DNA of 64,000 nt from Pleionea sediminis (GCF_007570825.1 NZ_SUNB01000001.1:1302001-1366000); one strand, 5' to 3'. Numbered from the stretch's first letter, positions 27,280 through 35,493 are shown. Notes: generated from the sequence alone by a model not told the origin. A program made the numbers and translations.

Positions 27280-27798
27280 TCAGGTAGACGCTTCTTTTTC
27301 CATTATTCTCACTAATTCAATCAACTGTTGAACTCTGGGAAGTCGCTTTTTTATAACCTGAGGATCGTACCCCTCACAATCTTGCGTAACAGCAAGTCGC
27401 AAAAAACCTTCTATTAGGCGGAAAACTCTATCAGTCACTCTACGCTCTAGTTGAATCATCTCTTCTTCAGAAGCATCTTTCGTGATTCTAAAGCGTTGAG
27501 CGACTAACTCAGCCATTGCCTCAGGAATCCACTCCAGACCTAGGTGCAACAGCTGCGAATAAGTTTCGTGAGCTGCTTCATGATCTTGAATTTTTTCCAT
27601 AAGCGGTTGAATCGTCCGCCTTAATTCCATTTGAGCTTCAGAAAATCCACTCATGGAATCTTGTCTTTTTCGAGCTTCAGAAATTAACGCCCTAAGTTTC
27701 TCGCTTGGAGTATCCGCGCCCTCCATTTCAAAAGAGGCTAAAAATTCAGCATCTTCAGGAGAGACACGGACACTCAAAGGAACTGTCCGACCGGTCAT
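27280..27798 (-). CDS. Putative ribbon-helix-helix DNA-binding protein
   Basis: A 172-residue cytoplasmic protein I do not recognise by name. Its first 45 residues have the outline of a ribbon-helix-helix domain: a beta strand VPLSVRVS, a helix AEFLASFE and a second helix beginning TPSEKLRALISEARKR. The remaining 125 residues look all-helical. GGAG lies 8 nt before the ATG. The promoter directly upstream is covered by palindromes, which suggests self-repression. The neighbouring small membrane and PQQ genes may belong to the same transcript. The DNA-binding call is inference. Confidence 0.55.
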   Translation of the reverse strand: MTGRTVPLSVRVSPEDAEFLASFEMEGADTPSEKLRALISEARKRQDSMSGFSEAQMELRRTIQPLMEKIQDHEAAHETYSQLLHLGLEWIPEAMAELVAQRFRITKDASEEEMIQLERRVTDRVFRLIEGFLRLAVTQDCEGYDPQVIKKRLPRVQQLIELVRIMEKEAST

Positions 27799-27830
27799 TG
27801 AATAACTCCGTATTCACTACAAGCTTGTTA

Positions 27831-27865
27831 TATACAATTGTATACATTCGAATACACAACGTCAA
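27831..27865 (-). promoter_or_regulatory. Promoter with overlapping palindromic operator
   Basis: On the minus strand TTGACG (27860-27865) and TACAAT (27837-27842) are 17 bp apart, a good sigma-70 promoter. The perfect 14-bp palindrome TATACAATTGTATA (27831-27844) covers the -10, and a second imperfect repeat, GTATAC-ATTC-GAATAC (27840-27855), fills the spacer, giving tandem GTATWC half sites. This is where an autorepressor would bind. Confidence 0.65.
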
Positions 27866-27917
27866 GACATTTTATGTCAAATCACAAAGTGATACCTAAC
27901 TTTAAATTCGCTTTACC

Positions 27918-28319
27918 TTAAGCGTCTTCTTTAATTTCATACTGATACTCGATCTCGACATTTCCTTTAAGCATCAATGCAACAGAGCAGTACTTCTCTA
28001 ATGAAAGCTCACACGCGCGCTTCACATGTTTTTCAGAAATGTCCTTTCCAGAAATGACATAAGTTGCCATTATTTTGGTAAACACCTTAGGATCACTGGG
28101 AGCTCTCTCAGCTTCCAATAAGCAACGACACCCTGTAATTTGCTGCCGTGCTTTTTCTAAAATAATCACTACATCAATAGAAGAGCAAGCGCCTACTGAC
28201 TGTAAAACAGCTTCCATTGGAGATAGGAATTCTCCGTCTCCGCTAAGATTTATACGGTGTCCACTGTCAGATTCTGCGACGAAGTTCAAATTTTTTTGCC
28301 AAGTGACTTGTGCTTTCAA
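27918..28319 (-). CDS. OsmC family protein
   Basis: A 133-residue protein with the two OsmC-type cysteines: C45 in GACSSIDV, at the start of the central helix, and C111 in EKYCSVALM. OsmC/Ohr proteins reduce organic hydroperoxides with this pair. The sequence is closer to the YhfA-like subgroup, which in gammaproteobacteria lies next to crp exactly as here, and is of uncertain substrate. It is divergent from crp across 141 bp. Confidence 0.9.
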   Translation of the reverse strand: MKAQVTWQKNLNFVAESDSGHRINLSGDGEFLSPMEAVLQSVGACSSIDVVIILEKARQQITGCRCLLEAERAPSDPKVFTKIMATYVISGKDISEKHVKRACELSLEKYCSVALMLKGNVEIEYQYEIKEDA

Positions 28320-28395
28320 AGTTTATTCTCCAAATTAAGTAAACTGTTAACTCATTAAGATAAGCTCTTGATTTATTTATATCTACACCAATACT

Positions 28396-28425
28396 TTGAC
28401 TTTGTGCTAAAGTTAAAGATAATCT
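28396..28425 (+). promoter_or_regulatory. Predicted crp promoter
   Basis: TTGACT (28396-28401) and TAATCT (28420-28425) are 18 bp apart, about 35 bp before the crp ATG. No obvious full CRP site is nearby. Motif reading only. Confidence 0.5.
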
Positions 28426-28460
28426 TTCCAGAGGTAGACTAATAAAGGACGTCGACTCAT

Positions 28461-29096
28461 ATGTCATTACCGAGATTTATAGCCAAAGACGAAACGATGG
28501 AATGGTTCATCTCACACTGCCATAGAAGGCGTTATCCAGCGAAAAGTACAATAATCTATCAGGGTGATAAATCTGAATCATTGTATTTTATTCTTGAGGG
28601 CTCTGTCAGTGTTGTTATTGAAGATAATGATGGACGAGAACTTGTTTTAGCTTACCTAAATGCCGGAGATTTCTTTGGAGAAATGGGCTTATTCGATGGT
28701 CAAGATATCCGCAGTGCCTGGGTAAAAGCTAAAGTCGAGAGTGAAATTGCTGAAATCAGCTATAACAAATTCCAGCAGCTCACCACAGAAAACCCTGAAA
28801 TATTAATGCGACTCTCGGCCCAAATGGCAATTCGACTAAGAAACACCAGTCGAAAAGTCGGCGACTTGGCCTTTATGGACGTCACCGGACGTGTTGCACG
28901 AGCACTTCTTGATTTAAGTAAAGAGCCAGATGCAATGACCCATCCAGAAGGCATGCAAATCAAGATTACTCGACAAGAACTAGGTCGCATAGTCGGATGT
29001 TCTCGCGAAATGGTTGGGCGCGTTCTTAAAGTACTCGAAGAGCAAGAACACATTCGCGTGAAAGGGAAAACGATGGTTATATTCGGTGCTCGCTAG
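28461..29096 (+). CDS. crp: cAMP receptor protein (Crp/Vfr)
   Basis: A 211-residue global regulator. The cAMP domain (1-130) keeps the phosphate-binding cassette [17 protein letters not shown], with the Arg-Ser pair that contacts cAMP; the C-terminal winged helix has the recognition helix region [22 protein letters not shown] near residues 169-190. In Pseudomonas the orthologue Vfr controls type IV pili and virulence and takes its cAMP signal from the Chp system that lies in this same window. Its stop codon lies in the loop of a 13-bp hairpin. Confidence 0.95.
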   Translation: MSLPRFIAKDETMEWFISHCHRRRYPAKSTIIYQGDKSESLYFILEGSVSVVIEDNDGRELVLAYLNAGDFFGEMGLFDGQDIRSAWVKAKVESEIAEISYNKFQQLTTENPEILMRLSAQMAIRLRNTSRKVGDLAFMDVTGRVARALLDLSKEPDAMTHPEGMQIKITRQELGRIVGCSREMVGRVLKVLEEQEHIRVKGKTMVIFGAR

Positions 29097-29108
29097 AGCA
29101 CCGAATAT
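29079..29108. repeat. Perfect 13-bp stem-loop across the crp stop codon
   Basis: ATATTCGGTGCTC (29079-29091) pairs with GAGCACCGAATAT (29096-29108) around a GCTA loop, with the TAG stop at 29094-29096. There is no T tract after it, so it is not a normal intrinsic terminator; an mRNA 3'-end stabiliser is possible. Confidence 0.8.
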
Positions 29109-29140
29109 GAACGTTCAAATATCTCTTAAATAGTTGCAGA

Positions 29141-29558
29141 CTACTTCTCCAAACTTGGATAATTACTATTTAAGTACGTCACCACTTCTTCAATATTTTT
29201 TATAAACGCAGAGTTTAACTTTACACTTTTATTTTTATTAAAATAAAGAATTAATAAGGTGCTACTATAATTCCAGCTTTCAAGTTCATGACATTCCAAC
29301 CTGTTTGAGATAAATAACCCTTTCTTATCGATGCCTTTCTCGGTGATATTTGTTCTTACCTGATTTAGTAAAATATCAGTAAAAACAAATGCACTAACAA
29401 ACAAAACAAAGTCGATTATATAAAACTGCCTCTTTTTCGATATCTATCTCTATTTCGAAAAGCCCAGGAAAATTTATAGTCAAGGCAACAATTAGCATAC
29501 AGATATAAAGCGACGAAAATACTAAATAAATAGAAACCAAATTAAAATGTAATTTCAT
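29141..29558 (-). pseudogene. Frameshifted small membrane gene downstream of Rhs
   Basis: The first frame starts ATG at 29558, overlapping the Rhs stop (TAATG), and runs 54 codons to TAG at 29394-29396, with one transmembrane helix. The second frame, open through about 29445-29141, continues with KKRQFYIIDF, a second helix, and a soluble end starting TNITEKGIDKKGLFISN. Joined near 29440 they make one roughly 135-residue, two-helix protein with a small C-terminal domain that resembles the DUF5673-type tail (E-K-G-I...). Position right after an Rhs gene is where an immunity gene would be. A single frameshift, programmed or by decay or sequencing error, would explain it. Confidence 0.55.
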
Positions 29559-31036
29559 TAGCAATCACATCCATCAGTAGGGTCAACATCATTTGGATCA
29601 ATATTTGAAGTTACTCCTGCACCAAGGTTTCTAGCTAAATTTGAAGCTCCTGAATTTGCACCTACATCCAAACTATTATTTATACTTCGAGCAACTCCAC
29701 TATCTAGCCAAGGTGAATTTTCAGCCCATCTTAAACCACTGTATCTAGAGACTGGACCTCCAACTGCACCACCAAGAGCCCCTGCTGTACCCGCATTAAT
29801 TAAAGCACCTCCAGCAGATATCGGGTCGCCATTAGAGAGTTGCGTTGCAGCATATTGAGCAACGTTCGCTGTTGCACCTAAAGCCATAGCTCCAGCATAG
29901 CTTGTTGCTACAAATGGGGCTGCAGCTCCCGCAACAAAACCTGTACCTGCAGCAATTGCGACATTTCCCCAATCAATGCAATCACCTGTAAATAAATGTC
30001 CAACTAAATTCCCAATACCTCCAGCGAGAGCTCCAATCGCACCAGTAAAAAGAGGTAAAGGAATCCGACCATCAGGATCTATGAAATAAATAGGATTTTG
30101 TAGTCCATAAGAATAAGTATTTAAGCCTCCCGATAATCCTATCAGATCACTTTCAATGTAACGTCCTGTTTCTGGATCGTAATCACGGAAATAATTGTAA
30201 TGAAGCCCAGACTCTGCATCGAAATACAGCCCCGGGAATCGAATATTATTGGTTACTATCTGGGATAAAACATTAGCCTTACCAAAAGGTGTGTATTGAG
30301 CTTCCCAAACTACAGATTTACCGGCATTGGTCATAAACTCAGATGTTCCCAAGTGAGAATTGTGATAGAAATAAGTATTCCCGCTAGAAAACTGAACTAA
30401 AGGCATACCATTAAAATAAACATACTGTTTAGTTACACCACTGTCACTTGCTTCAGCAATCAATTGTCCCGTAATATCATAAACAAAATAAGTCTTTTGG
30501 CCATTAACCTCTTTATAAACTCTTTCGCCTCTCGCGTTGTATAAATACGACGCTGTTGTTGAACCTTGAGTCATCGAACTCAGTCGATTAGCTTGATTAA
30601 ATCCAAAAAACATATCCTCTTTTTGTATCATGTTGCCATTGGCATCGTATTGGAACTCACGCGTTGCATCGCCGATGGTAATATCGCTTAAAAACGATTT
30701 GTTGTTGTAACCGTAACTGAGCGTCACCCCGCTTTCGGTCTTCGACAAACAGTTCAACACTTTGTCATAAAAAAACGAACTCTCCATAAGTGCGGCTAGC
30801 CTTTTTAGGATTTCTTTTTCCTCTTCAACTAATCTCAGTTGCTTTTCTAACTCTCGAATACGACGACTATCGTATAAGCTGGCGGACTTTCCTAAATTCG
30901 GACAAGCATAGGCCTGCTGTTTATCCGATGACAAGTTGACGTAAACGGTATTTTCTTGATTGTTAAACTCGACATGTTCAAAAATCCAGGGAATGCGAAT
31001 AGCAAGGATATGCTCGTAGAATGAATGTTCATCCAT
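29558..31036 (-). CDS. Rhs C-terminal fragment fused to transposase fragments
   Basis: A 492-residue chimera. Residues 1-58 look like the N-terminus of an ISL3-family transposase (start MDEHSFYEHIL, degenerate zinc site CPNLG lacking its second Cys). Residues 59-86 resemble the C-terminal coil of an IS3-family OrfA (RIRELEKQLRLVEEEKEIL). From about 87 it is an Rhs/YD-repeat protein: repeats such as FQYDANGNMIQ and YLYNARGERVYK, then the conserved core end DYDPETGRYIESDLIGLSGGLNTY and DPDGR near residue 325. The last 165 residues are a Gly/Ala-rich stretch with no toxin domain that I recognise. The N-terminal Rhs shell (normally over 1000 residues) is missing, so it is probably a remnant. Confidence 0.7.
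   Translation of the reverse strand: MDEHSFYEHILAIRIPWIFEHVEFNNQENTVYVNLSSDKQQAYACPNLGKSASLYDSRRIRELEKQLRLVEEEKEILKRLAALMESSFFYDKVLNCLSKTESGVTLSYGYNNKSFLSDITIGDATREFQYDANGNMIQKEDMFFGFNQANRLSSMTQGSTTASYLYNARGERVYKEVNGQKTYFVYDITGQLIAEASDSGVTKQYVYFNGMPLVQFSSGNTYFYHNSHLGTSEFMTNAGKSVVWEAQYTPFGKANVLSQIVTNNIRFPGLYFDAESGLHYNYFRDYDPETGRYIESDLIGLSGGLNTYSYGLQNPIYFIDPDGRIPLPLFTGAIGALAGGIGNLVGHLFTGDCIDWGNVAIAAGTGFVAGAAAPFVATSYAGAMALGATANVAQYAATQLSNGDPISAGGALINAGTAGALGGAVGGPVSRYSGLRWAENSPWLDSGVARSINNSLDVGANSGASNLARNLGAGVTSNIDPNDVDPTDGCDC
30779..31036 (-). mobile_element. Insertion-sequence transposase fragments (ISL3-like then IS3 OrfA-like)
   Basis: The first 58 codons (30863-31036) resemble the start of an ISL3 transposase and the next 28 (30779-30862) an IS3 OrfA C-terminal helix. 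The two families are unrelated, so at least two insertions and deletions occurred, ending in frame with the Rhs coding sequence. No terminal inverted repeats could be assigned. Confidence 0.5.
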
Positions 31037-31232
31037 AGAAAGCCAAATAAAGAGAGTTTCCTGAGAGCTAATCAGACCGAGCTTTATTTTCTATCGTTCC
31101 ACTAAATTCAGTGAGGATACTCATTAATTTCGAAAATATCTGAATACAATTGTAAAAGCCATCTTGATAGGAAGTGGTTAAAGGCTGACTAGAGAAGGAG
31201 GCTACTCATTATGTCCCCATATCCAAACTCAT

Positions 31233-31654
31233 TTAACGCTCTTCATCCTCTTTAGCTTTTATATCTTGGTACTTCACATAACTACGAATAATTTCTTCAT
31301 TCGCACCGACTGAATCAACAAAGTAGTCTCTTTGCCAAAAATGGTTACCCTAAAGTTTCTTCTTTCTTAAATACGGAAACTTATTAAATAACCTTATTGC
31401 TATTCGACTTTTGATGAACACCATTAAGTCTGAAACGCTCACACTCGGTGGTTGCGTACTACTAAGTGTACGTGGTCAATCTGAACGTTTAACTCGACAA
31501 CATGACACCTTTTCATACTGCAATATACATAAATACTTCTATAAACCTCTTTTCCGACATTACCCTTTAAGATTTTGTATCTATATTTAGGTGTCCAAAC
31601 TATGTGATACTGACAACTATAAAATACGTGCGAAGCCTGCTTGTATCAGCTCAT
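31233..31654 (-). pseudogene. tnpA: IS200-family TnpA transposase, inactivated
   Basis: Reading from ATG 31654, the translation gives HVFYSCQYHIVWTPKYRYK and the HUH motif DHVHLVV, then a +1 shift to PSVSVSDLMVFIKSRIAIRLF, GNHFWQRDYFVDSVG and the catalytic-tyrosine helix EEIIRSYVKYQ, ending at TAA 31233-31235. Three lesions are visible: a TGA at codon 3, one frameshift after the HUH motif and a TAG just before GNHFW. The encoded Y1 transposase of about 140 residues would cut single-stranded DNA; it is clearly dead here. Confidence 0.85.
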
Positions 31655-31742
31655 GTTATTTACCTCTCTTCTTTTTGCTGCCAACAAAACGAAATAAGTA
31701 TTTAATATGGGCACCTTTAGGGCACAGCCCCCAAGAACGATC

Positions 31743-31763
31743 ACCACCTCCATAGGAGGTGGT
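31743..31763. repeat. Subterminal hairpin of the IS200-type element
   Basis: ACCACCTCC / GGAGGTGGT with an ATA loop, upstream of tnpA. Typical of the transposase-recognised hairpins of the IS200/IS605 family. Confidence 0.75.
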
Positions 31764-31779
31764 TTAAGACTGACAACAA

Positions 31780-31806
31780 AAAAAGCCCGCTTAATGCGGG
31801 CTTTTT
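31780..31806 (-). terminator. Intrinsic terminator after ahcY
   Basis: AAAAAGCCCGC and GCGGGCTTTTT form an 11-bp symmetrical stem-loop; on the minus strand it is followed by a further T run. It closes the metK-ahcY operon and insulates it from the mobile patch. Confidence 0.9.
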
Positions 31807-31827
31807 GCAACATCACCTAAGTAACGT

Positions 31828-33264
31828 TTAATAACGATAATGATCTGGCTTGTAAGGACCTTCAACAGGAACGCCAATGTAGTCAGCTTGTTCTTTTGAA
31901 AGTTCTGTTAAGTTGGCTCCAATCTTTTTCAAGTGCAATCGAGCAACTTTTTCATCAAGATGTTTTGGTAAAACATAAACTTGCTTTTCATAGTTATCGC
32001 CATTTGCCCATAACTCAATTTGTGCAATGGTTTGATTAGTGAATGAGGCAGACATAACAAAACTTGGATGCCCCGTTGCACAACCCAAATTCACCAAGCG
32101 ACCTTCAGCAAGCAATATGATGCGTTTACCGTCAGGGAAAATGACATGATCAACTTGTGGTTTAATATTTTCCCACTCGTACTTTTTAAGATTTGCGACT
32201 TCAATTTCATTATCGAAGTGTCCGATATTGCAGACGATCGCTTGGTCTTTCATAGCAAGCATATGCTCTTCGGTAATCACATTAAAGTTGCCCGTTGTAG
32301 TAACGAAGATGTCGGCCATAGGAGCCATTTCTTCCATTGTTACAACTCGGAAACCTTCCATTGTTGCTTGAAGTGCGCAGATTGGATCAATTTCAGTGAC
32401 AAATACTGTTGCGCCTTGTGCAGCCAATGATTGCGCGCAACCTTTACCAACGTCACCATAACCAGCAACAACTGCCATTTTACCCGCAATCATTACATCA
32501 GTAGCTCGCTTAATACCATCTAACAACGACTCACGGCAGCCGTATAAGTTATCGAACTTAGATTTAGTTACTGAATCATTTACATTGATTGCTGGGAAAG
32601 GTAAACCTTCTGGCTCTTTTTGCATTTGATAAAGGCGATTAACACCAGTCGTCGTTTCTTCGGTAACCCCTTGAATGCTTTTAGCTGCGCGTTCATAAAA
32701 TTCGGGATCAATTTCTAACTGCTTTTTAATTGAAGCAAAACAAAACTTGGCTTCTTCACTGTCTGGATTGTCTAAAACAGAAATATCTTTAGCCGCTTTT
32801 CGACCTAGAACGACAGCCATCGTTGCGTCACCGCCATCATCCAGAATCATATTTGCTGTTTCGCCATTACCAAAATCAAGAATTTTATGAGTAAATTCCC
32901 AGTACTCTTCAAGGGTTTCGCCCTTATAGGCAAAAACAGGGACGCCTGTTGCCGCAATTGCAGCCGCAGCATGATCTTGTGTTGAGTATATATTACAACT
33001 TGCCCAACGCACTTCAGCACCCAATGCTGTTAAAGTTTCGATGAGAACCGCAGTTTGAATCGTCATATGCAATGAGCCAGCTATACGAGCGCCTTTAAGC
33101 GGCTTCTTGTCGCCATACTCTTCGCGCATTGCCATTAATCCAGGCATTTCCGTTTCTGCGATCTTAATTTCTTTGCGGCCCCACTCAGCCAAAGAAATGT
33201 CTTTAATATGATAGTCTTTAAAATCTGAGGTCATATCATGAACCTTCTGCTCTGCATTCGACAT
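31828..33264 (-). CDS. ahcY: S-adenosylhomocysteine hydrolase
   Basis: A 478-residue NAD-dependent enzyme that splits SAH to adenosine and homocysteine, relieving product inhibition of methyltransferases. Signatures: [28 protein letters not shown], the NAD-binding [18 protein letters not shown] near residue 270, and the C-terminal [11 protein letters not shown]...YKPDHYRY. It carries the roughly 40-residue insertion after DGGDAT typical of proteobacterial enzymes. Ribosome site GGAGAG lies 8 nt before the ATG and is half-buried in the riboswitch hairpin. Confidence 0.98.
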   Translation of the reverse strand: MSNAEQKVHDMTSDFKDYHIKDISLAEWGRKEIKIAETEMPGLMAMREEYGDKKPLKGARIAGSLHMTIQTAVLIETLTALGAEVRWASCNIYSTQDHAAAAIAATGVPVFAYKGETLEEYWEFTHKILDFGNGETANMILDDGGDATMAVVLGRKAAKDISVLDNPDSEEAKFCFASIKKQLEIDPEFYERAAKSIQGVTEETTTGVNRLYQMQKEPEGLPFPAINVNDSVTKSKFDNLYGCRESLLDGIKRATDVMIAGKMAVVAGYGDVGKGCAQSLAAQGATVFVTEIDPICALQATMEGFRVVTMEEMAPMADIFVTTTGNFNVITEEHMLAMKDQAIVCNIGHFDNEIEVANLKKYEWENIKPQVDHVIFPDGKRIILLAEGRLVNLGCATGHPSFVMSASFTNQTIAQIELWANGDNYEKQVYVLPKHLDEKVARLHLKKIGANLTELSKEQADYIGVPVEGPYKPDHYRY

Positions 33265-33276
33265 ATTATTGTCTCT

Positions 33277-33364
33277 CCATTCTATTCGAATGGGCGCCCT
33301 TAGAAAGTGTGAGATCCCAACTGAGCGTGACAGAAATATTCCGCTGCAGCGCCCCTCAGTTGGG
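33277..33364 (-). promoter_or_regulatory. SAH riboswitch in the metK-ahcY gap
   Basis: On the minus strand a 10-bp P1 stem, CCCAACTGAG (33364-33355) with CTCAGTTGGG (33325-33316), encloses the conserved segment GGGGCGCTGCAGCGG and CACGCTC. The downstream GGGCGCCC (33299-33292) can pair with GGGCGC in the core to form the pseudoknot typical of SAH riboswitches. Next to it CCATTC/GAATGG (33293-33288 with 33282-33277) can sequester the GG of the ahcY ribosome site. That hairpin shares two bases with the pseudoknot, so SAH binding should free the site and turn ahcY on. Sequence, order and downstream gene all fit the known class. Confidence 0.88.
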
Positions 33365-33378
33365 TGGAAATTTTGCTA

Positions 33379-34539
33379 TTATATACCAGCTGCTTTGCGT
33401 AAAGCGTCTGCTTTATCCGTTTTTTCCCAAGTAAAATCGACATCTTCTCGACCGAAATGGCCATATGCGGCAGTTTTTCGGTAGATAGGACGCTTCAAAT
33501 CTAACATGTCAATAATGCCTTGAGGTCGTAAATCAAAGTGTTCACGAACAAGCTCTGCCATTCGTCCTTCGTCAACTTTGTTGGTACCAAACGTGTTGAT
33601 AGAAATTGAAGTTGGCTCTGCAACTCCAATTGCATAAGACACTTGAATTTCACAACGGTCGGCCAAACCAGCTGCAACAATATTTTTAGCGACATAACGT
33701 CCCGCATATGCAGCAGAGCGATCGACTTTTGAAGGATCTTTACCTGAGAAAGCTCCGCCACCATGTCGGGCCATTCCACCATATGTATCAACAATAATTT
33801 TACGACCGGTAAGTCCACAATCACCTACCGGCCCACCAATGATAAATTGCCCCGTTGGATTTATATGATACTTAGTGTCGCTATGAAGCCATTCGGCAGG
33901 AATAACCGGTTTAATAATTTCTTCCATCACGGCTTCATGAATTTGTGATTGGCTAACTTCGGGGTCGTGCTGTGTCGATAAAACGAGAGCATCTATCGCG
34001 ACTGGTTTACCATTATCATAACGCATCGAAATTTGTGACTTTGCATCAGGTCTAAGCCAAGGCAAGCTTCCATTTTTGCGAACTTCAGCTTGTCGCTCAA
34101 CAAGCCGATGCGAGTAATGAATAGGAGCGGGCATGAGAACTTTTGTTTCGTTCGTTGCAAACCCAAACATTAAACCTTGGTCACCAGCACCTAAATCTTT
34201 ATTATCAGCTTCATCTACACCCATTGCAATATCAGCCGACTGCTTACCGATCGCATTCAAAACAGCACAGCTATCTGCGTCAAAACCAACTTTCGAACTC
34301 GTGTATCCAATGTCTCGAATAACCTCTCGAACAACATCTTCCAAATCGACATATGTCGAGGTACGCACCTCTCCAGCTATAATTGCCATGCCTGTTTTAA
34401 CCATGGTCTCAACAGCAACTCTTGCGTTTGCATCGTCTTTGATGATTGCATCGAGAACGGCGTCAGAAATCTGGTCAGCCATTTTATCGGGATGGCCCTC
34501 GGAAACAGATTCTGAAGTAAATATTTGATATTCCGCCAT
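33379..34539 (-). CDS. metK: S-adenosylmethionine synthetase
   Basis: A 386-residue cytoplasmic enzyme forming SAM from methionine and ATP. Motifs: [17 protein letters not shown] at the N-terminus (catalytic His), [10 protein letters not shown] near residues 116-125, and the P-loop-like [19 protein letters not shown] near 258-276. Length is normal. ahcY follows 114 bp downstream behind the SAH riboswitch, so SAM production and SAH removal share a transcript. A candidate attenuator hairpin precedes the start. Confidence 0.98.
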   Translation of the reverse strand: MAEYQIFTSESVSEGHPDKMADQISDAVLDAIIKDDANARVAVETMVKTGMAIIAGEVRTSTYVDLEDVVREVIRDIGYTSSKVGFDADSCAVLNAIGKQSADIAMGVDEADNKDLGAGDQGLMFGFATNETKVLMPAPIHYSHRLVERQAEVRKNGSLPWLRPDAKSQISMRYDNGKPVAIDALVLSTQHDPEVSQSQIHEAVMEEIIKPVIPAEWLHSDTKYHINPTGQFIIGGPVGDCGLTGRKIIVDTYGGMARHGGGAFSGKDPSKVDRSAAYAGRYVAKNIVAAGLADRCEIQVSYAIGVAEPTSISINTFGTNKVDEGRMAELVREHFDLRPQGIIDMLDLKRPIYRKTAAYGHFGREDVDFTWEKTDKADALRKAAGI

Positions 34540-34561
34540 TGGCTATAAATCCTCATGTTAA

Positions 34562-34584
34562 TAAAAGTCCCGAACCCTCGGGAT
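34562..34584 (-). terminator. Candidate attenuator in the metK leader
   Basis: On the minus strand TCCCGA-GGGT-TCGGGA is followed by CTTTTATT, about 25 nt before the metK ATG. A terminator-like hairpin this close to a start codon suggests attenuation or a leftover terminator. No known SAM riboswitch class is recognisable upstream. Confidence 0.5.
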
Positions 34585-34913
34585 CTTCAATGATTTCAAT
34601 ATGATAAGAGTCTCACGCTCTTTAGCAGACTGCTAGACTTCCAAATGCGCCCAATTCTACTGTGATCCGACGCAACTTTCACCCTTTTTGTGACTACTCA
34701 ACGTATCAGACTTTAATGCTTGATTCTACGTTACAAAATATCCTCTGGAACTGAATCACTAGATATTTACAAATATCTCGATTTTGACCGAATGTTTAGA
34801 AAGTGAACTAATTCACACTGCTAATCTTATCGCAAGTTTGGTCTTAATATTACAAGGGAATACCGATAAAATACGCGCCATTTATTGATTTAATGACTCA
34901 CGGAATCGAACTG
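34585..34913. other. Spacer between divergent metK and redoxin genes
   Basis: About 330 bp without a gene. It holds a perfect palindrome TAGCAG-A-CTGCTA (34623-34635). On the minus strand TAGAAT (34659-34654) with GTGAAA 17 bp upstream (34682-34677) and a GC-rich TGGGCGC just after is a weak metK promoter candidate. Nothing clearer was found for the redoxin gene. Confidence 0.4.
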
Positions 34914-35477
34914 ATGTCTAGATTACAGACACCCTCCTGTAATTTCGGTTGGCCAGCCGCAAAATTTGCTTTAATGAATGTCGACGGAACCATCTGTAAT
35001 CTGCAGCGATGCCGTGGTGCAATGGGACTACTCGTAATGTTCATATGTAACGATAGTCCTTATGTGAAAGCAATTCGCCGACATTTAGTCAACGACGCTA
35101 AAGAGCTGCAGAAAATGGGAATTGGTGTGGTAGCAATTAACTCTAGCGATCCATCGCAATTTCCAGAAGAGTCATTATCGTACATGAAAACTGTCGCTAA
35201 CCAATACAATTTTAGCTTTCCTTACCTCGTTGATGATACTCAGGAAGTTGCTAAACGCTATGGTGCTGTTTGCACTCCTGATTTTTTCGGATTTAACGCA
35301 TGTATGGAGTTGCAATACCGGGGACGACTCGATTCGAGTGGAGAGAACGTGACACCTGATGCACCGCGAGAATTAGTCAGTGCTATGCGACAGATTGCTC
35401 TCACCGGACAAGGGCCGTGGCAGCAAAATCCATCTATCGGGAGTAGTATTAAATGGATGCAAGAATTACCAGCTTAA
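34914..35477 (+). CDS. Thioredoxin-like redoxin with CxxS active site
   Basis: A 187-residue thioredoxin-fold protein of the AhpC/TSA-related group. ATG 34914 (ACGGAA upstream) is preferred to the in-frame ATG 34893, which has no ribosome site and would add seven residues. The family normally has FxCNHCPYVK at the active site; here it reads FICNDSPYVK, so the second cysteine is Ser. The other family block YGAVCTPDFFGF is kept, with its cysteine. The C-terminus adds about 35 residues after the fold. It may act through C-to-C127-region chemistry or as a CxxS isomerase-like protein (inference). Convergent with chpC. Confidence 0.8.
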   Translation: MSRLQTPSCNFGWPAAKFALMNVDGTICNLQRCRGAMGLLVMFICNDSPYVKAIRRHLVNDAKELQKMGIGVVAINSSDPSQFPEESLSYMKTVANQYNFSFPYLVDDTQEVAKRYGAVCTPDFFGFNACMELQYRGRLDSSGENVTPDAPRELVSAMRQIALTGQGPWQQNPSIGSSIKWMQELPA

Positions 35478-35493
35478 AACCAATCAGTTGAAA

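Larger units (their letters stand above)
31160..31778 (-). mobile_element. Degenerate IS200/IS605-type element
   Basis: The element is defined by the dead TnpA gene inside and by related ends: GAAGTGGTTAAAGGCTGACT near 31170-31189 and GGAGGTGGTTTAAGACTGAC near 31755-31774. Each end is preceded by a hairpin, imperfect at the left (about 31162-31180) and perfect at the right (31743-31763). Subterminal hairpins rather than inverted repeats are characteristic of this family. Exact cleavage sites are not determined. Confidence 0.6.

Noticed and set aside
29558-30050. A C-terminal Rhs toxin domain
   Set aside because: The tail is Gly/Ala-rich linker sequence with no recognisable nuclease, deaminase or other toxin motif.
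31743-31763. Strong hairpin as a transcription terminator
   Set aside because: No T tract follows on either strand, and it matches the end hairpin of the IS200-type element.
34540-34892. A SAM riboswitch before metK
   Set aside because: The hairpin lacks any recognisable SAM aptamer core; only a terminator-like stem is visible.
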